The notes beneath the pieces were generated by a model, which made no database searches, was not told the DNA's origin, and saw only the letters and a list, made by a program, of their open reading frames with translations. From positions 1 through 64,000 of the forward strand of contig NZ_JANIDW010000005.1 in NCBI RefSeq assembly GCF_026385475.1: a DNA stretch of 64,000 nt. Reading direction: 5' to 3'. A program made the position numbers and the translations under genes. Shown piece by piece: positions 9,091 through 17,665 of this stretch (its first letter is position 1; each line of letters begins with the position of its first letter). Source of the stretch: Bombella saccharophila (GTDB lineage Bacteria > Pseudomonadota > Alphaproteobacteria > Acetobacterales > Acetobacteraceae).

Positions 9091-10005
9091 ATGGCTGGAT
9101 TTTTCTCACGACTCAAACAGGGTCTCTCCCGTTCAAGCGCGCGCCTTAATGCGGTGTTTGTAAAACGGCAACTTGATGATGCCACTCTTGAAGAATTGGA
9201 AGATGAGCTGATTGCGGCTGATCTGGGCCCGGCAGTTGCGGAGCGGATTATAGAGCAGTTCCGCCAGAAAAGCTTTGGGGAGGATATTACCCCAGAGGAA
9301 ATCCGCCAGACCCTCGCTGCAGAAATCTCCCGCGTATTGGAGCCTGTGGCCCGCCCCTTTGCGCTAGACACCACAAAAAAGCCCCATGTTGTGCTGGTGG
9401 TGGGTGTTAATGGTGTGGGCAAGACGACAACCATTGGCAAAATCGCACATCATTATCATCAAGAGGGGAAATCCGTGATGATGGTGGCCGGCGATACCTT
9501 CCGCGCGGCGGCGGTAGAGCAACTCCAAATCTGGGGGGAGCGCACGCACTCACCCGTTATAGCGGGCAAGGCGGGGGGGGATGCCGCAGGCCTTGCTTAT
9601 GATGGGCTAAAACGCGCAACGGAGGAGCAAGCCGACCTTCTCCTTGTTGATACAGCTGGGCGATTGCATAACCGCCAAGCTTTAATGGATGAATTGGCCA
9701 AAATCATCCGCGTGATGCAAAAGTTTGACCCCACAGCCCCCCATAGTGTGTTGCTTGTCCTAGATGCCACAACAGGCCAAAACGCCCTAGAGCAAGTGCG
9801 CGTCTTTCGCGACCTCGTCAATGTCAGTGGGTTAGTCGTCACTAAGCTGGATGGCTCTGCCCGTGGGGGTATTGTGGTCGCCTTGGCCGAGCAATTTAAG
9901 TTGCCGGTTCATCTCGTTGGTGTTGGCGAACAGGCAGAGGACCTCCGCCCCTTCTCCGCTACTGATTATGCCCGTGGCTTAGTGGGTGACGTACCAACGC
10001 AATAA
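9091..10005 (+). CDS. ftsY: Signal recognition particle receptor FtsY
   Basis: SRP-type GTPase that docks ribosome-nascent-chain/SRP complexes at the inner membrane with SecYEG. 304 aa, with an N domain then a G domain: GVNGVGKTTT, DTFRAAAVEQL, DTAGRLHN, TKLDGSARGG, and VGVGEQAEDLRPF at the C-terminus. The acidic A domain of enterobacterial FtsY is absent, as usual in alphaproteobacteria. It is the last gene of the dapF-mtaB-ftsY run, and the terminator at 10036-10072 closes the unit. I see no clear ribosome-binding site before the ATG. Confidence 0.97.
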   Translation: MAGFFSRLKQGLSRSSARLNAVFVKRQLDDATLEELEDELIAADLGPAVAERIIEQFRQKSFGEDITPEEIRQTLAAEISRVLEPVARPFALDTTKKPHVVLVVGVNGVGKTTTIGKIAHHYHQEGKSVMMVAGDTFRAAAVEQLQIWGERTHSPVIAGKAGGDAAGLAYDGLKRATEEQADLLLVDTAGRLHNRQALMDELAKIIRVMQKFDPTAPHSVLLVLDATTGQNALEQVRVFRDLVNVSGLVVTKLDGSARGGIVVALAEQFKLPVHLVGVGEQAEDLRPFSATDYARGLVGDVPTQ

Positions 10006-10035
10006 CCGCCCCTACCGATAAAAGGATATGACATT

Positions 10036-10072
10036 AAAAAAGGAGTGCCTCCATGACGGGCACTCCTTTTTT
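10036..10072. terminator. Bidirectional intrinsic terminator after ftsY and the BamE-like gene
   Basis: AAAAAAGGAGTGCC (10036-10049) and GGCACTCCTTTTTT (10059-10072) form an 8-bp GC-containing stem extended by A-T pairs, with a loop of nine bases. It has a T run in both directions and sits between convergent genes ending at 10005 and 10098. Confidence 0.9.
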
Positions 10073-10097
10073 CATCCTACTCTCTTAAAAAGAAGGA

Positions 10098-10481
10098 TTA
10101 GTCAGCTACGCCGCTATGGGTAGCAATCTTGGATTCTGCAAATGTATGGTGCCAAACATGCCCTTTATCATCAAAAATAAGCAGCACTGTTTTGGCTTTA
10201 CCATGCCTACCATTAGAGAAAGCTGAGTAATAGGGAATGTAATTCTCCCCATTCTCGTGCAGAGTTTTAAACTCGTACTTCCAGACCTCACGACCGCCAT
10301 CAGTGTAATTAATCTCCAGCGGGTCGCCAAACATGGCCTTAACCTGATCCTTGGTTGTCACACCATCTTGGATTTTTTGATCAATCGTTGCAGCCGTCTC
10401 ATTCTTAATGGCCCGATTGCCGTAAGATGAACAACCTGCCAGCACAAGAGCCATCGCCCCTGCACATAATAATTTCCGCAT
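10098..10481 (-). CDS. BamE/SmpA-like outer-membrane lipoprotein
   Basis: Predicted 127-aa lipoprotein. The signal peptide starting at the ATG at 10481 (MRKLLCAGAMALVLAGC) ends in an LAGC lipobox. The mature part has the SmpA/OmlA-like layout: an ID-x-K-I-x-x-G-x-T-x-x-Q-V segment, then MFGDPLE, then WKYEF, as in BamE of the outer-membrane assembly machine. A longer frame from 10514 would bury the signal peptide and is rejected. Whether it is the true BamE or a paralogue of the same fold is open. Confidence 0.75.
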   Translation of the reverse strand: MRKLLCAGAMALVLAGCSSYGNRAIKNETAATIDQKIQDGVTTKDQVKAMFGDPLEINYTDGGREVWKYEFKTLHENGENYIPYYSAFSNGRHGKAKTVLLIFDDKGHVWHHTFAESKIATHSGVAD

Positions 10482-10520
10482 CGAACTTACAATTCCTCTC
10501 AATAGAAGATTCATGCCATA

Positions 10521-10545
10521 CCAGCCCAGTTATGCAACGGGCTGG
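10521..10545. terminator. Hairpin between purA and the BamE-like gene
   Basis: CCAGCCC (10521-10527) pairs perfectly with GGGCTGG (10539-10545) around an 11-base loop. On the minus strand, where both neighbours lie, there is no T run. It may be a weak purA terminator or structure in the leader of the lipoprotein mRNA. Confidence 0.4.
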
Positions 10546-10571
10546 CACTCACATAACACAATCCCGGCCAT

Positions 10572-11861
10572 TCAACCCTCAAATGGGTCTGTTACCAAAA
10601 TTGTATCCTCACGTTCCGGGCTGGTGGAAAGCAGCGTGACAGGCGCGCCAATCAATTCCTCAATCCGGCGCACATATTTAATCGCCTGAGCGGGGAGTTC
10701 TGCCCAAGAACGCGCACCACCTGTTGTTTCATCCCAGCCCGGCATGGTCTCCAAAACTGGCTTCACACGGGCCTGCGCCCCCGGTGCAGAGGGGAAGTGC
10801 TCTATCCTCTGCCCATCTAGCTCATACCCAACGCAAATGGAGACCTCTTTCATACCATCGAGGATGTCCAGCTTTGTCAGCGCAACACCACTCACGCCCC
10901 CAACGCGCACGGCCCGGCGGACCATGGCCGCATCAAACCAACCACAACGGCGCGGACGGCCTGTCACAGTGCCAAACTCATGCCCGCGCTCGGCCATGCC
11001 TTTGCCGACATCATCAAATAATTCAGACGGGAATGGCCCCTCCCCCACGCGGGTTGTGTACGCCTTAGCAATCCCCAACACAAAACCGACCGATTTCGGG
11101 CTCATCCCGCTCCCAGAAGCAGCAATCGCCGCCACTGTGTTGGAGCTGGTCACGAAGGGGTAAGTCCCGTGGTCCACATCCAGCATGACAGCTTGTGCGC
11201 CCTCAAACAGGATGCGCTTCCCAGCGCGGTCGGCCTCGGCAAGACGGTCCCACGCACGGCAGGCATAAGGCAGCAAACGCGGGGTAATTTCTTCAAGGAA
11301 GGCGAGGATCGCCTCCTTTGTGAAGGTCTCTGCCCCCAAGCCGGCTAAAAGCGTATTGTGATGGAGCAGCAGCTCATCAATCTTCCAATCCAGCGTGTCA
11401 GGCTCGGTCAGGTCACAAATGCGGATGGCACGGCGGGCTACTTTATCCTCATAAGCAGGGCCAATGCCGCGGCCTGTCGTGCCGATTTTATGGGTACCAC
11501 GAGCCTGCTCACGCGCGCGATCCAACGCCCCATGCACAGGGAGAATCAAAGGAGCTGTCTCGGCTATCCAGAGTGTCTCTGGCGTGACGGTCAGGCCTTG
11601 CTCTGTCACGCGGTCAATCTCGCTCATCAAAGCTTTGGGGTCCACCACGACACCATTGCCGATGACGCCAATCTTCCCCCCGACTAAACCAGACGGCAGC
11701 AATGATAATTTATACACCTGATCATTAACGACCAGCGTATGGCCGGCATTATGCCCACCCTGAAAACGCACAACAATATCGGCACGGCTGGACAGCCAGT
11801 CCACAATCTTGCCTTTACCCTCATCGCCCCACTGGGTCCCGATTACGGTAACATTGGCCAT
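10572..11861 (-). CDS. purA: Adenylosuccinate synthetase PurA
   Basis: Joins IMP and aspartate with GTP to give adenylosuccinate, the first AMP-specific step. 429 aa, the normal length, beginning [17 protein letters not shown] with the GDEGKGK nucleotide loop. [10 protein letters not shown] follows, then the [17 protein letters not shown] loop near 130 and the [12 protein letters not shown] signature near 300. It follows hisZ by 49 nt on the same strand. The hisZ-purA pair is common in Rhodospirillales. Confidence 0.98.
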   Translation of the reverse strand: MANVTVIGTQWGDEGKGKIVDWLSSRADIVVRFQGGHNAGHTLVVNDQVYKLSLLPSGLVGGKIGVIGNGVVVDPKALMSEIDRVTEQGLTVTPETLWIAETAPLILPVHGALDRAREQARGTHKIGTTGRGIGPAYEDKVARRAIRICDLTEPDTLDWKIDELLLHHNTLLAGLGAETFTKEAILAFLEEITPRLLPYACRAWDRLAEADRAGKRILFEGAQAVMLDVDHGTYPFVTSSNTVAAIAASGSGMSPKSVGFVLGIAKAYTTRVGEGPFPSELFDDVGKGMAERGHEFGTVTGRPRRCGWFDAAMVRRAVRVGGVSGVALTKLDILDGMKEVSICVGYELDGQRIEHFPSAPGAQARVKPVLETMPGWDETTGGARSWAELPAQAIKYVRRIEELIGAPVTLLSTSPEREDTILVTDPFEG

Positions 11862-11910
11862 AAGAATGCTCTTCCTTCAACGTCTCATAATGACGATCCC
11901 TACCCGCTTA

Positions 11911-13056
11911 TTAGCGCGGCAGGGGGGTGGGTTGTTCATCTTTCCAGATATGACTGCACCGTAAATGATGCGCCTCCTGCTCCATCGCACTTGATTCCCC
12001 AAGCGATGCGATGGTGGCATAGCCTGCCTCATGCAGGCTGGACAAGTCCTTCTGTGCCATATGGGGGGGAACAAGGCAGCGTTTACGCCGTGGTGGTGGC
12101 TCTGCCACCCTTAAAAAAGCATGGGGATGAAGTGTCAACCCACATGCTGGCTCATCCCCTGCGAGATAACGCCCCCCACGTCCCAATTCCTCACGAGAAT
12201 GTAGAGCAAAGACCGTTACACATACCCCAGTATGATACCGCCAACCTCGGAAATCAACCGGATCCACCGTCAAACGAGCCGTAGGTAGGCGTGCTAAAAT
12301 CGCTGCCACATCTGCCCGTAAACGCGCCACAAAAGGGCGTAATTTATCAGGGAATGTCAGCGTCTCTAACTTCTGCAGCGCAATATGAGCCGGGCCAACA
12401 GCATCCATCATCCCTAAAAGCAACTCCGCCCATGCCCCACCATGCTCCCGCACGGCGGCGGCATCACGCCGGTCTAACGCATGGATAATCGCCTCACGCT
12501 CAGCCCCGCTAAAGCCATCCTCTATCAAGCTCCAAACCATAACAGGCATGGAAAGGTCAAAAGAGACATGAGCAATCCCCAATTTTGCAAGGGCCTCCGC
12601 CCCTAGAGCGATGACCTCGGCATCGGCCTCGGCTTTATCAGGGCCGATAAGCTCTATCCCCGCTTGGGAGATTTGACGCTGCCCCTCACGCCCCGGCGTG
12701 CCGATAACCACACAATCCCCCGCATAAGAAAGACGGAGCGGGCGCGGGCAATCCTGCATCCGCACCGCTGCAATACGGGCGATCTGCGTTGTCATATCCG
12801 GCCGCAATGCCATCATCCGATGCGAGGATGGATCTAACAAACGGAAGCTCTGCTCCGCCAAAGCCGCCCCGGACCCACTCAACAATGAGGCCTCAAACTC
12901 TAACAAAGGGGGACGGACGCGCTCATAGCCATGGCAGGAGAATACATCCATCACCGCTGCAAGGCCGCGGGCCTCTGCCTCGGCCTCGGCGGGGAGGAGG
13001 TCCACAAACCCCATAGGCAACAAAGCCGGGTTTGATAAATCTGGTGTCTCCATCAT
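11911..13056 (-). CDS. hisZ: ATP phosphoribosyltransferase regulatory subunit HisZ
   Basis: HisRS-like protein without tRNA-charging activity that complexes with short-form HisG to start histidine synthesis. 381 aa, with a class II aminoacyl-tRNA-synthetase fold: PxGFVDLLP start, YERVRPPLLEF (motif 1 region), then LRPDMTTQIARIAA (motif 2). The HisRS anticodon domain is missing. The ATG at 13056 overlaps the serC TGA by four bases and is preferred. A further 16 residues from an upstream start look unlike the family. Its presence implies a short HisG elsewhere in the genome. Confidence 0.92.
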   Translation of the reverse strand: MMETPDLSNPALLPMGFVDLLPAEAEAEARGLAAVMDVFSCHGYERVRPPLLEFEASLLSGSGAALAEQSFRLLDPSSHRMMALRPDMTTQIARIAAVRMQDCPRPLRLSYAGDCVVIGTPGREGQRQISQAGIELIGPDKAEADAEVIALGAEALAKLGIAHVSFDLSMPVMVWSLIEDGFSGAEREAIIHALDRRDAAAVREHGGAWAELLLGMMDAVGPAHIALQKLETLTFPDKLRPFVARLRADVAAILARLPTARLTVDPVDFRGWRYHTGVCVTVFALHSREELGRGGRYLAGDEPACGLTLHPHAFLRVAEPPPRRKRCLVPPHMAQKDLSSLHEAGYATIASLGESSAMEQEAHHLRCSHIWKDEQPTPLPR

Positions 13057-14240
13057 GCCCGCATGGCCTCTTCTGCAACGCACCCATAAGCCCAATCTAA
13101 CCACGGTAAGAGGGCCTCTATATCCTCTGCCTCAACCGTGGCCCCACCCCAAATCCGTAATCCGGCAGGGGCATCACGATAACCAGCAAGGTCATAACCC
13201 GCTTGCTCGGCCTCTAAAAGGCTGGTCATCTTCTTAATCGCCGCAGAACGTTGGGCATCATCTAGAGCCTCAAACCACGGTGCGGTAATCTTTAAGCAAA
13301 TAGAGGTGCAAGAGCGTGTCTCTTTTGTCGCGCTGAGGAAGGCCACCCAATCACGCTGAGCCACCCATGCCTCCACAAGGGCGAGATTCTTCCGCGCCCG
13401 TGCTTTCAGAGCCTCCAAACCACCAATGGATTCCGCCCAACGTAAGCTATCCAACGCATCTTCCACACATAACATGGAGGGGGTGTTGATTGTATCGCCG
13501 CGGAAGATAGCCTCATTCAGCCCTTTTTTATTCGTAAGGCGGAAAATCTTAGGCAAAGGCCGCTGGCTGCCCTCCTCCAACCGTTGTACAGCACGAGGGC
13601 TGAGTGCCACCATGCCATGCGCTGCCTCCCCCCCAAGGGCCTTCTGCCACGACCATGTCACAACGTCCAACCGTTCCCATGGCAGGTCCATCGCAAACGC
13701 AGCCGAGGTCGCATCGCAAATCACCAACCCTTCATGCTGGGCTGGCACCGCCTCAACCGAAGGAATGCACACGCCTGAGGTTGTGCCATTCCATGTCAGT
13801 ACAACATCACGCGACCAATCGATCTGCGTCATATCGGGCAGGGAGCCATAGGGGGCTTCCAACACGCGGAGGTCATCTAATGCGAGGACATCGCGTAAAT
13901 CCTGCGCCCATGTGCCAGAGAAGCTCTCAAAAGAGAGGACATCCACACCGCGTTGCCCTGCTATGGCCCACAAAATCATCTCCACTGCCCCCGTGTCAGA
14001 GGCTGGGACAATGCCAAGTTGCCAACCCTCTGGCATACCAAGCAAAGAGGCTGAGCGCGTTATCACCTCATGCAGCCGTGCGCGCCCTTCTGCCGCACGG
14101 TGCGACCGCCCAAGAAAAGCCCCTTTAAGGGCCTCAGGCGTCCAGCCGGGGCGTTTGACGCATGGGCCAGATGAGAAATACGGGCGTTGCGGACGGCGGG
14201 AAGGCTTAGCGGGGGGCATAACGGGTTGGTCATCCATCAT
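13053..14240 (-). CDS. serC: Phosphoserine aminotransferase SerC (Methanosarcina-type subfamily)
   Basis: PLP enzyme converting 3-phosphohydroxypyruvate to phosphoserine. 395 aa; starts ATGATG with an alternative Met at residue 8. Landmarks: YFSSGPCVKRPGW, SRSHRAAEGRARLHEV-type substrate region, PLP lysine in WSWQKALGGEAAHG, and RLTNKKGLNEAIFRGDTINTP split over two strands. The sequence type matches the long-branch serC group of alphaproteobacteria and Methanosarcina. It overlaps hisZ by four bases. The partner serA, often next in line in related genomes, is absent here. Confidence 0.93.
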   Translation of the reverse strand: MMDDQPVMPPAKPSRRPQRPYFSSGPCVKRPGWTPEALKGAFLGRSHRAAEGRARLHEVITRSASLLGMPEGWQLGIVPASDTGAVEMILWAIAGQRGVDVLSFESFSGTWAQDLRDVLALDDLRVLEAPYGSLPDMTQIDWSRDVVLTWNGTTSGVCIPSVEAVPAQHEGLVICDATSAAFAMDLPWERLDVVTWSWQKALGGEAAHGMVALSPRAVQRLEEGSQRPLPKIFRLTNKKGLNEAIFRGDTINTPSMLCVEDALDSLRWAESIGGLEALKARARKNLALVEAWVAQRDWVAFLSATKETRSCTSICLKITAPWFEALDDAQRSAAIKKMTSLLEAEQAGYDLAGYRDAPAGLRIWGGATVEAEDIEALLPWLDWAYGCVAEEAMRA

Positions 14241-14344
14241 TACGGTAAAGGATTATATTTTCTTTAGGTGTCACACGCATCATAAGGGGTCAAGCCAAAC
14301 AGAGCATGATTGGCAGAACAACGCCGATTGCGTAAGACAAAACC

Positions 14345-16015
14345 ATGACACAACGACCACACGCCAAAACAAGGCATTTTATCACCACAGCGTGGTTAGG
14401 GATTTATCTCCTCCTTAACCTCTTCGTCGCGAATAATTGTGAACTGGCACAACATAGGCTGGCTTTCAGCCTAGCCAGCCTTTCTTTGCCATTTTTTTTC
14501 TTATCCTGTGGGCGTTTTGTAGCCTGCTTATTTAGCCTGCCCCTCACGGCTATTGTGGTCGTTAACCTCTATATCATCATCCATTATCACAAAATCACTT
14601 ATGATATTTGTATGGCCATCGCCGGGACAGATAGTGCCGACGCTGCCAATATGCTGCGGACGATCCCCATCACGTCCTTTTTACTCGCCGGATTACTCCT
14701 CGGAGGCGTGCTATACGCCACAGCACGAGCTGCGCGTTTTCGCCCTCTTTATGCCTTGTTCGGCCTTATAGGCTGCGCTCTTACCTTCACGATTGCTTTA
14801 CATCGCCCTTTAAACCGCGATATTGCCGGGCATTATAATGTCGCCATTACATATGACAGCGTACATCGCCATTATATCAACAGCCCTTATTTTGCGAAAA
14901 ATCTCGCTTTTTACGTCAACCTTCCCGGCTTTATTGGCACTAGCTTAGCAACTTTGGCCCTTAATCAAGGGTATCAACAAGCAAAAGCATACCGCCATAG
15001 CCTCACCTTCACCCCGCATGAGCACATAAACTCAGCTCTTCTACCAGGGCGTGTTGTGGGGGAGAAAAACATCATCCTCATCATCGGGGAATCAGACGCA
15101 GCACGCCATCACGGCCTTTATGGCTATACAGAGCAGGACACGACCCCACACCTGCGCACCCTCGCCGCACGAGGTGCACTCTGCGCCATTAGCAACGCCC
15201 ATTCCGCTGCCAGCATGACACATAATGCTGTGCCGATGATGATCTCCTTCCTCACCCCGCAAAACCGCCGCGCTATCCTGACTGAGAAAAACCTCATCGA
15301 GCTCGCCCGCGCCCATGGCTATAAAACCTTATGGGTAGGAAGCCATGAGGGAACATCCCTCTATAACAGCCCGATTGGCTATCTCTCCAACTTTAGTGAA
15401 CAGGTCGTCCGGCCCGATTACAGCACCCTCCCCCTCAGCGTGCGCGAACATGATGATGAGAGCCTCCTCCCTGTTCTCCAACATCAATTAGAAATTTATC
15501 GGCAGGAAGCAGCGGGGCATTTTATTATTATCCATCTCATTGGTAGTCACGTCTCATACCAGGAGAAAACAACCCCAGAGGACCGGCGCGCCCTACCCCA
15601 TGCTGGGAGCTATGACCAAGCTATCCATCATGTGGACCATCTCATCGCAACGATTCTTCACATGGTGGAGCAGACATTACCCCATAGCACGCTCCTCTAC
15701 AGCGCAGATCATGGGGAAATCCTCACCTCACCTGATAATGGTATGCATGGGGTTTATGATGGCGGCCAAGAGCAATATCGTATCCCTATCTATTTCGCAG
15801 GCCTACATCATGCCGCTTATTGCCAGCAGGCCGAGGCACTCCGCCAAACCGATGGGACATTCTCCCAACTTATGGAGAAATACATCCTCTTAACGATGAT
15901 GGGTTATCAACTCGCCCCAGAGGCTCTACACGCAGCCCGGCAACAAGACCTCATCTTACATTCTGATGGGGAGACTTACGATTATAACCGGCTTCCCGGC
16001 CCCAAAGCCCCGTAA
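14345..16015 (+). CDS. Lipid A/LPS-type phosphoethanolamine transferase (EptA/CptA-like, sulfatase fold)
   Basis: 556-aa inner-membrane enzyme. Several N-terminal membrane segments (roughly 15-185) are followed by a periplasmic alkaline-phosphatase/sulfatase domain from about residue 225. The family moves phosphoethanolamine from phosphatidylethanolamine to lipid A or LPS core, changing surface charge and cationic-peptide resistance. Metal-site motifs are IIGESDAARHHGLYGY (metal Glu), SADHGE (Asp-His) and a late MHG histidine. The stretch after SNAHSA, where the catalytic Thr of EptA falls, reads ASMTHNAVP, so the nucleophile could be Ser or Thr. It is monocistronic, divergent from serC, and ends in a stable hairpin. 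Confidence 0.8.
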   Translation: MTQRPHAKTRHFITTAWLGIYLLLNLFVANNCELAQHRLAFSLASLSLPFFFLSCGRFVACLFSLPLTAIVVVNLYIIIHYHKITYDICMAIAGTDSADAANMLRTIPITSFLLAGLLLGGVLYATARAARFRPLYALFGLIGCALTFTIALHRPLNRDIAGHYNVAITYDSVHRHYINSPYFAKNLAFYVNLPGFIGTSLATLALNQGYQQAKAYRHSLTFTPHEHINSALLPGRVVGEKNIILIIGESDAARHHGLYGYTEQDTTPHLRTLAARGALCAISNAHSAASMTHNAVPMMISFLTPQNRRAILTEKNLIELARAHGYKTLWVGSHEGTSLYNSPIGYLSNFSEQVVRPDYSTLPLSVREHDDESLLPVLQHQLEIYRQEAAGHFIIIHLIGSHVSYQEKTTPEDRRALPHAGSYDQAIHHVDHLIATILHMVEQTLPHSTLLYSADHGEILTSPDNGMHGVYDGGQEQYRIPIYFAGLHHAAYCQQAEALRQTDGTFSQLMEKYILLTMMGYQLAPEALHAARQQDLILHSDGETYDYNRLPGPKAP

Positions 16016-16025
16016 CGGCTTTGGG
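16001..16025 (+). terminator. Hairpin over the stop codon of the phosphoethanolamine transferase gene
   Basis: CCCAAAGCC (16001-16009) and GGCTTTGGG (16017-16025) form a perfect 9-bp stem with a 7-base loop containing the TAA. No T run follows. It would act as a 3' stabiliser or a weak terminator before the oppositely oriented tRNA-Leu. Confidence 0.45.
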
Positions 16026-16031
16026 AAATGA

Positions 16032-16116
16032 TGGTGCGAAAGAGGGGACTCGAACCCCTATGCCTTGCGGCGGTCGATTTTGAGCCGACTGCGTCTACCA
16101 GTTCCGCCACTCTCGC
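16032..16116 (-). tRNA. tRNA-Leu(CAA)
   Basis: Class II tRNA of 85 nt with encoded CCA. Acceptor GCGAGAG pairs with CTTTCGC (one G-T). The anticodon stem GTCGG/TCGAC holds loop CTCAAAA, anticodon CAA. A long variable arm and the GGTTCGAAC T-loop follow. It reads UUG and lies downstream of argC on the same strand. Confidence 0.96.
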
Positions 16117-16208
16117 CCATAATGCCCTACGCTCTCTACGAGGGATAGCCCGCTTATAAAAGATTCCGCCCTAAAGGACTAGAGGTGAAGAGAAAAAATC
16201 TTACCGGG

Positions 16209-17114
16209 TCACTCTTTCCCGCTCATCAACAAGATATTACGCATCGCCGCACCTGATGCTCCCTTGCCCAAATTATCTAACCGCGCTGTCAACAATGCCT
16301 GCCCGCTATGGCCGCTCACCCGCAGCTCCATATCATCACGTCCAGCAAGAGCATCGGCAGTTAATTTTGGCTCGGACTCTACAACGCGGATTGTTTGTGC
16401 ATCCTTATAGAAAGCCTGCAAAGCCGCTGTAACATCCTCAATCATCGGGACACCGGGGAGAGAGACGAGATGCAAAGGAATGGACACTATCATCCCTTGG
16501 GGGAAATGCCCCACTGATGGCACAAAGAGCGGATTGCGCGTCAACCCGCTATAATGCGTCATCTCCGGTAAATGTTTGTGCTGTAGATTTAGGCCATATA
16601 AAAAGAAAGGCGGGCCACCTTCCGCCTCTTGCTGCTCAATCAACGCCTTACCACCGCCGCTATAACCTGAGACAGCATTGATGGAGATATGAGCATCCAT
16701 CGGGATAATCCCCGCCTGCACAAGCGGGCGTAATAACGCGATCGCCCCCGTGGCATAACAGCCGGGGTTACTCACAAACCGCGCTTTACGGATACGCTCT
16801 GGTTGAGTCGAATCCAGCTCTGGCAAGCCATACACCCAATCCGGGTCCACACGATGAGCCGTACTCGCATCCAAAAAGCGCGTCTTGGTCCCGTGCCCTA
16901 AAGCCACAGCCTCACGCGCGGCATCATCAGGTAAACACAGCACGGTAATATCAGCCTGCGCCATAAGCTCTTGGCGGGCTTGAGGGTCCTTCCGGCGGGC
17001 AGGGTCGATGCTTAATAAAGTCAGAGCATAACGTTCCGCTACGGCCTCAATACGGCGGCGAATCCCAAGCCCTGTTGTTCCTGCCTCGCCATCAATAAAT
17101 ATGCGCGTCGTCAT
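16209..17114 (-). CDS. argC: N-acetyl-gamma-glutamyl-phosphate reductase ArgC (short type)
   Basis: NADPH-dependent reduction of N-acetylglutamyl phosphate in arginine synthesis. 301 aa, the compact type 2 ArgC. The N-terminal dinucleotide motif is DGEAGTTG. Catalytic Cys119 is in SNPGCYATG, followed by NAVSGYSGGGKALIE. The ATG at 17114 has AGGGGGG eight bases upstream; a TTG start at 17141 would lie inside the preceding gene. It is 20 nt downstream of a GNAT gene in an ettA-GNAT-argC run. The other arginine genes in view (argD, argF) are 34 kb away. Confidence 0.95.
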   Translation of the reverse strand: MTTRIFIDGEAGTTGLGIRRRIEAVAERYALTLLSIDPARRKDPQARQELMAQADITVLCLPDDAAREAVALGHGTKTRFLDASTAHRVDPDWVYGLPELDSTQPERIRKARFVSNPGCYATGAIALLRPLVQAGIIPMDAHISINAVSGYSGGGKALIEQQEAEGGPPFFLYGLNLQHKHLPEMTHYSGLTRNPLFVPSVGHFPQGMIVSIPLHLVSLPGVPMIEDVTAALQAFYKDAQTIRVVESEPKLTADALAGRDDMELRVSGHSGQALLTARLDNLGKGASGAAMRNILLMSGKE

Positions 17115-17134
17115 CCGGCTTGCCCCCCTTAGCC

Positions 17135-17644
17135 TCACCAATAGAACGGCGTCTGTCTTCTTTCATACACCAACATGGTGTGCCCGTCCCGCTCGAACTG
17201 GTCAAGAAGGCTCATACCGATACTGCCCAAGACAAGGCGTGAGGCACGATTATCTTCCCGCGCAACCGCCACGACACGCTCTATCCCCGTATCCAACACA
17301 AAATTGAGAGCAATAGCTGCGGCCTCTCGTGCGATTCCCCGCCCTGATGCCCATGGGAACAACGCAAAGCGCAGGCCCAGCCCGCGCCCATCGGGCCGCT
17401 CATGCACGCCCGTCATCCCGACAAAGCGATTCTGCTCAATGATGGAGAAAATACCAACGCCACGCTCGGCCCAAAAGGCGACATCCTCAGCCATCTCAGC
17501 CTCAGCTTGAGCACGACTCCGCACCCCGCCCAGCATAGAGCCAAAGGCCGCACCATCAGCCTTTAAACGGGCCATATCCTCCATATCCGGCCAATTTACA
17601 GGCCGGAGGAGGAGGCGCGCCGTCCGCAGCTCACTGCCTGCCAC
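17135..17644 (-). CDS. GNAT-family N-acetyltransferase (RimJ/RimL-like)
   Basis: 169-aa acetyltransferase of the RimJ/RimL group. It opens with LRTARLLLRPVNWPDMED and has an acetyl-CoA loop around PWASGRGIAREAAAIAL. The closing NRASRLVLGSIGM helix is typical of enzymes acetylating ribosomal-protein N-termini or small amines. The start is GTG at 17644 with AAGG nine bases upstream. It lies between ettA and argC with gaps of 21 and 20 nt, so it is probably co-transcribed. The substrate cannot be read from the sequence. Confidence 0.75.
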   Translation of the reverse strand: MAGSELRTARLLLRPVNWPDMEDMARLKADGAAFGSMLGGVRSRAQAEAEMAEDVAFWAERGVGIFSIIEQNRFVGMTGVHERPDGRGLGLRFALFPWASGRGIAREAAAIALNFVLDTGIERVVAVAREDNRASRLVLGSIGMSLLDQFERDGHTMLVYERRQTPFYW

Positions 17645-17665
17645 AATGCGCCGCCTTATAACGCA

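Noticed and set aside
14241-14344. Possible serC-type riboswitch in the serC leader
   Set aside because: The serC motif known from alphaproteobacteria was considered. I could not recognise its conserved stems, and the region between the divergent genes is only about 100 nt.
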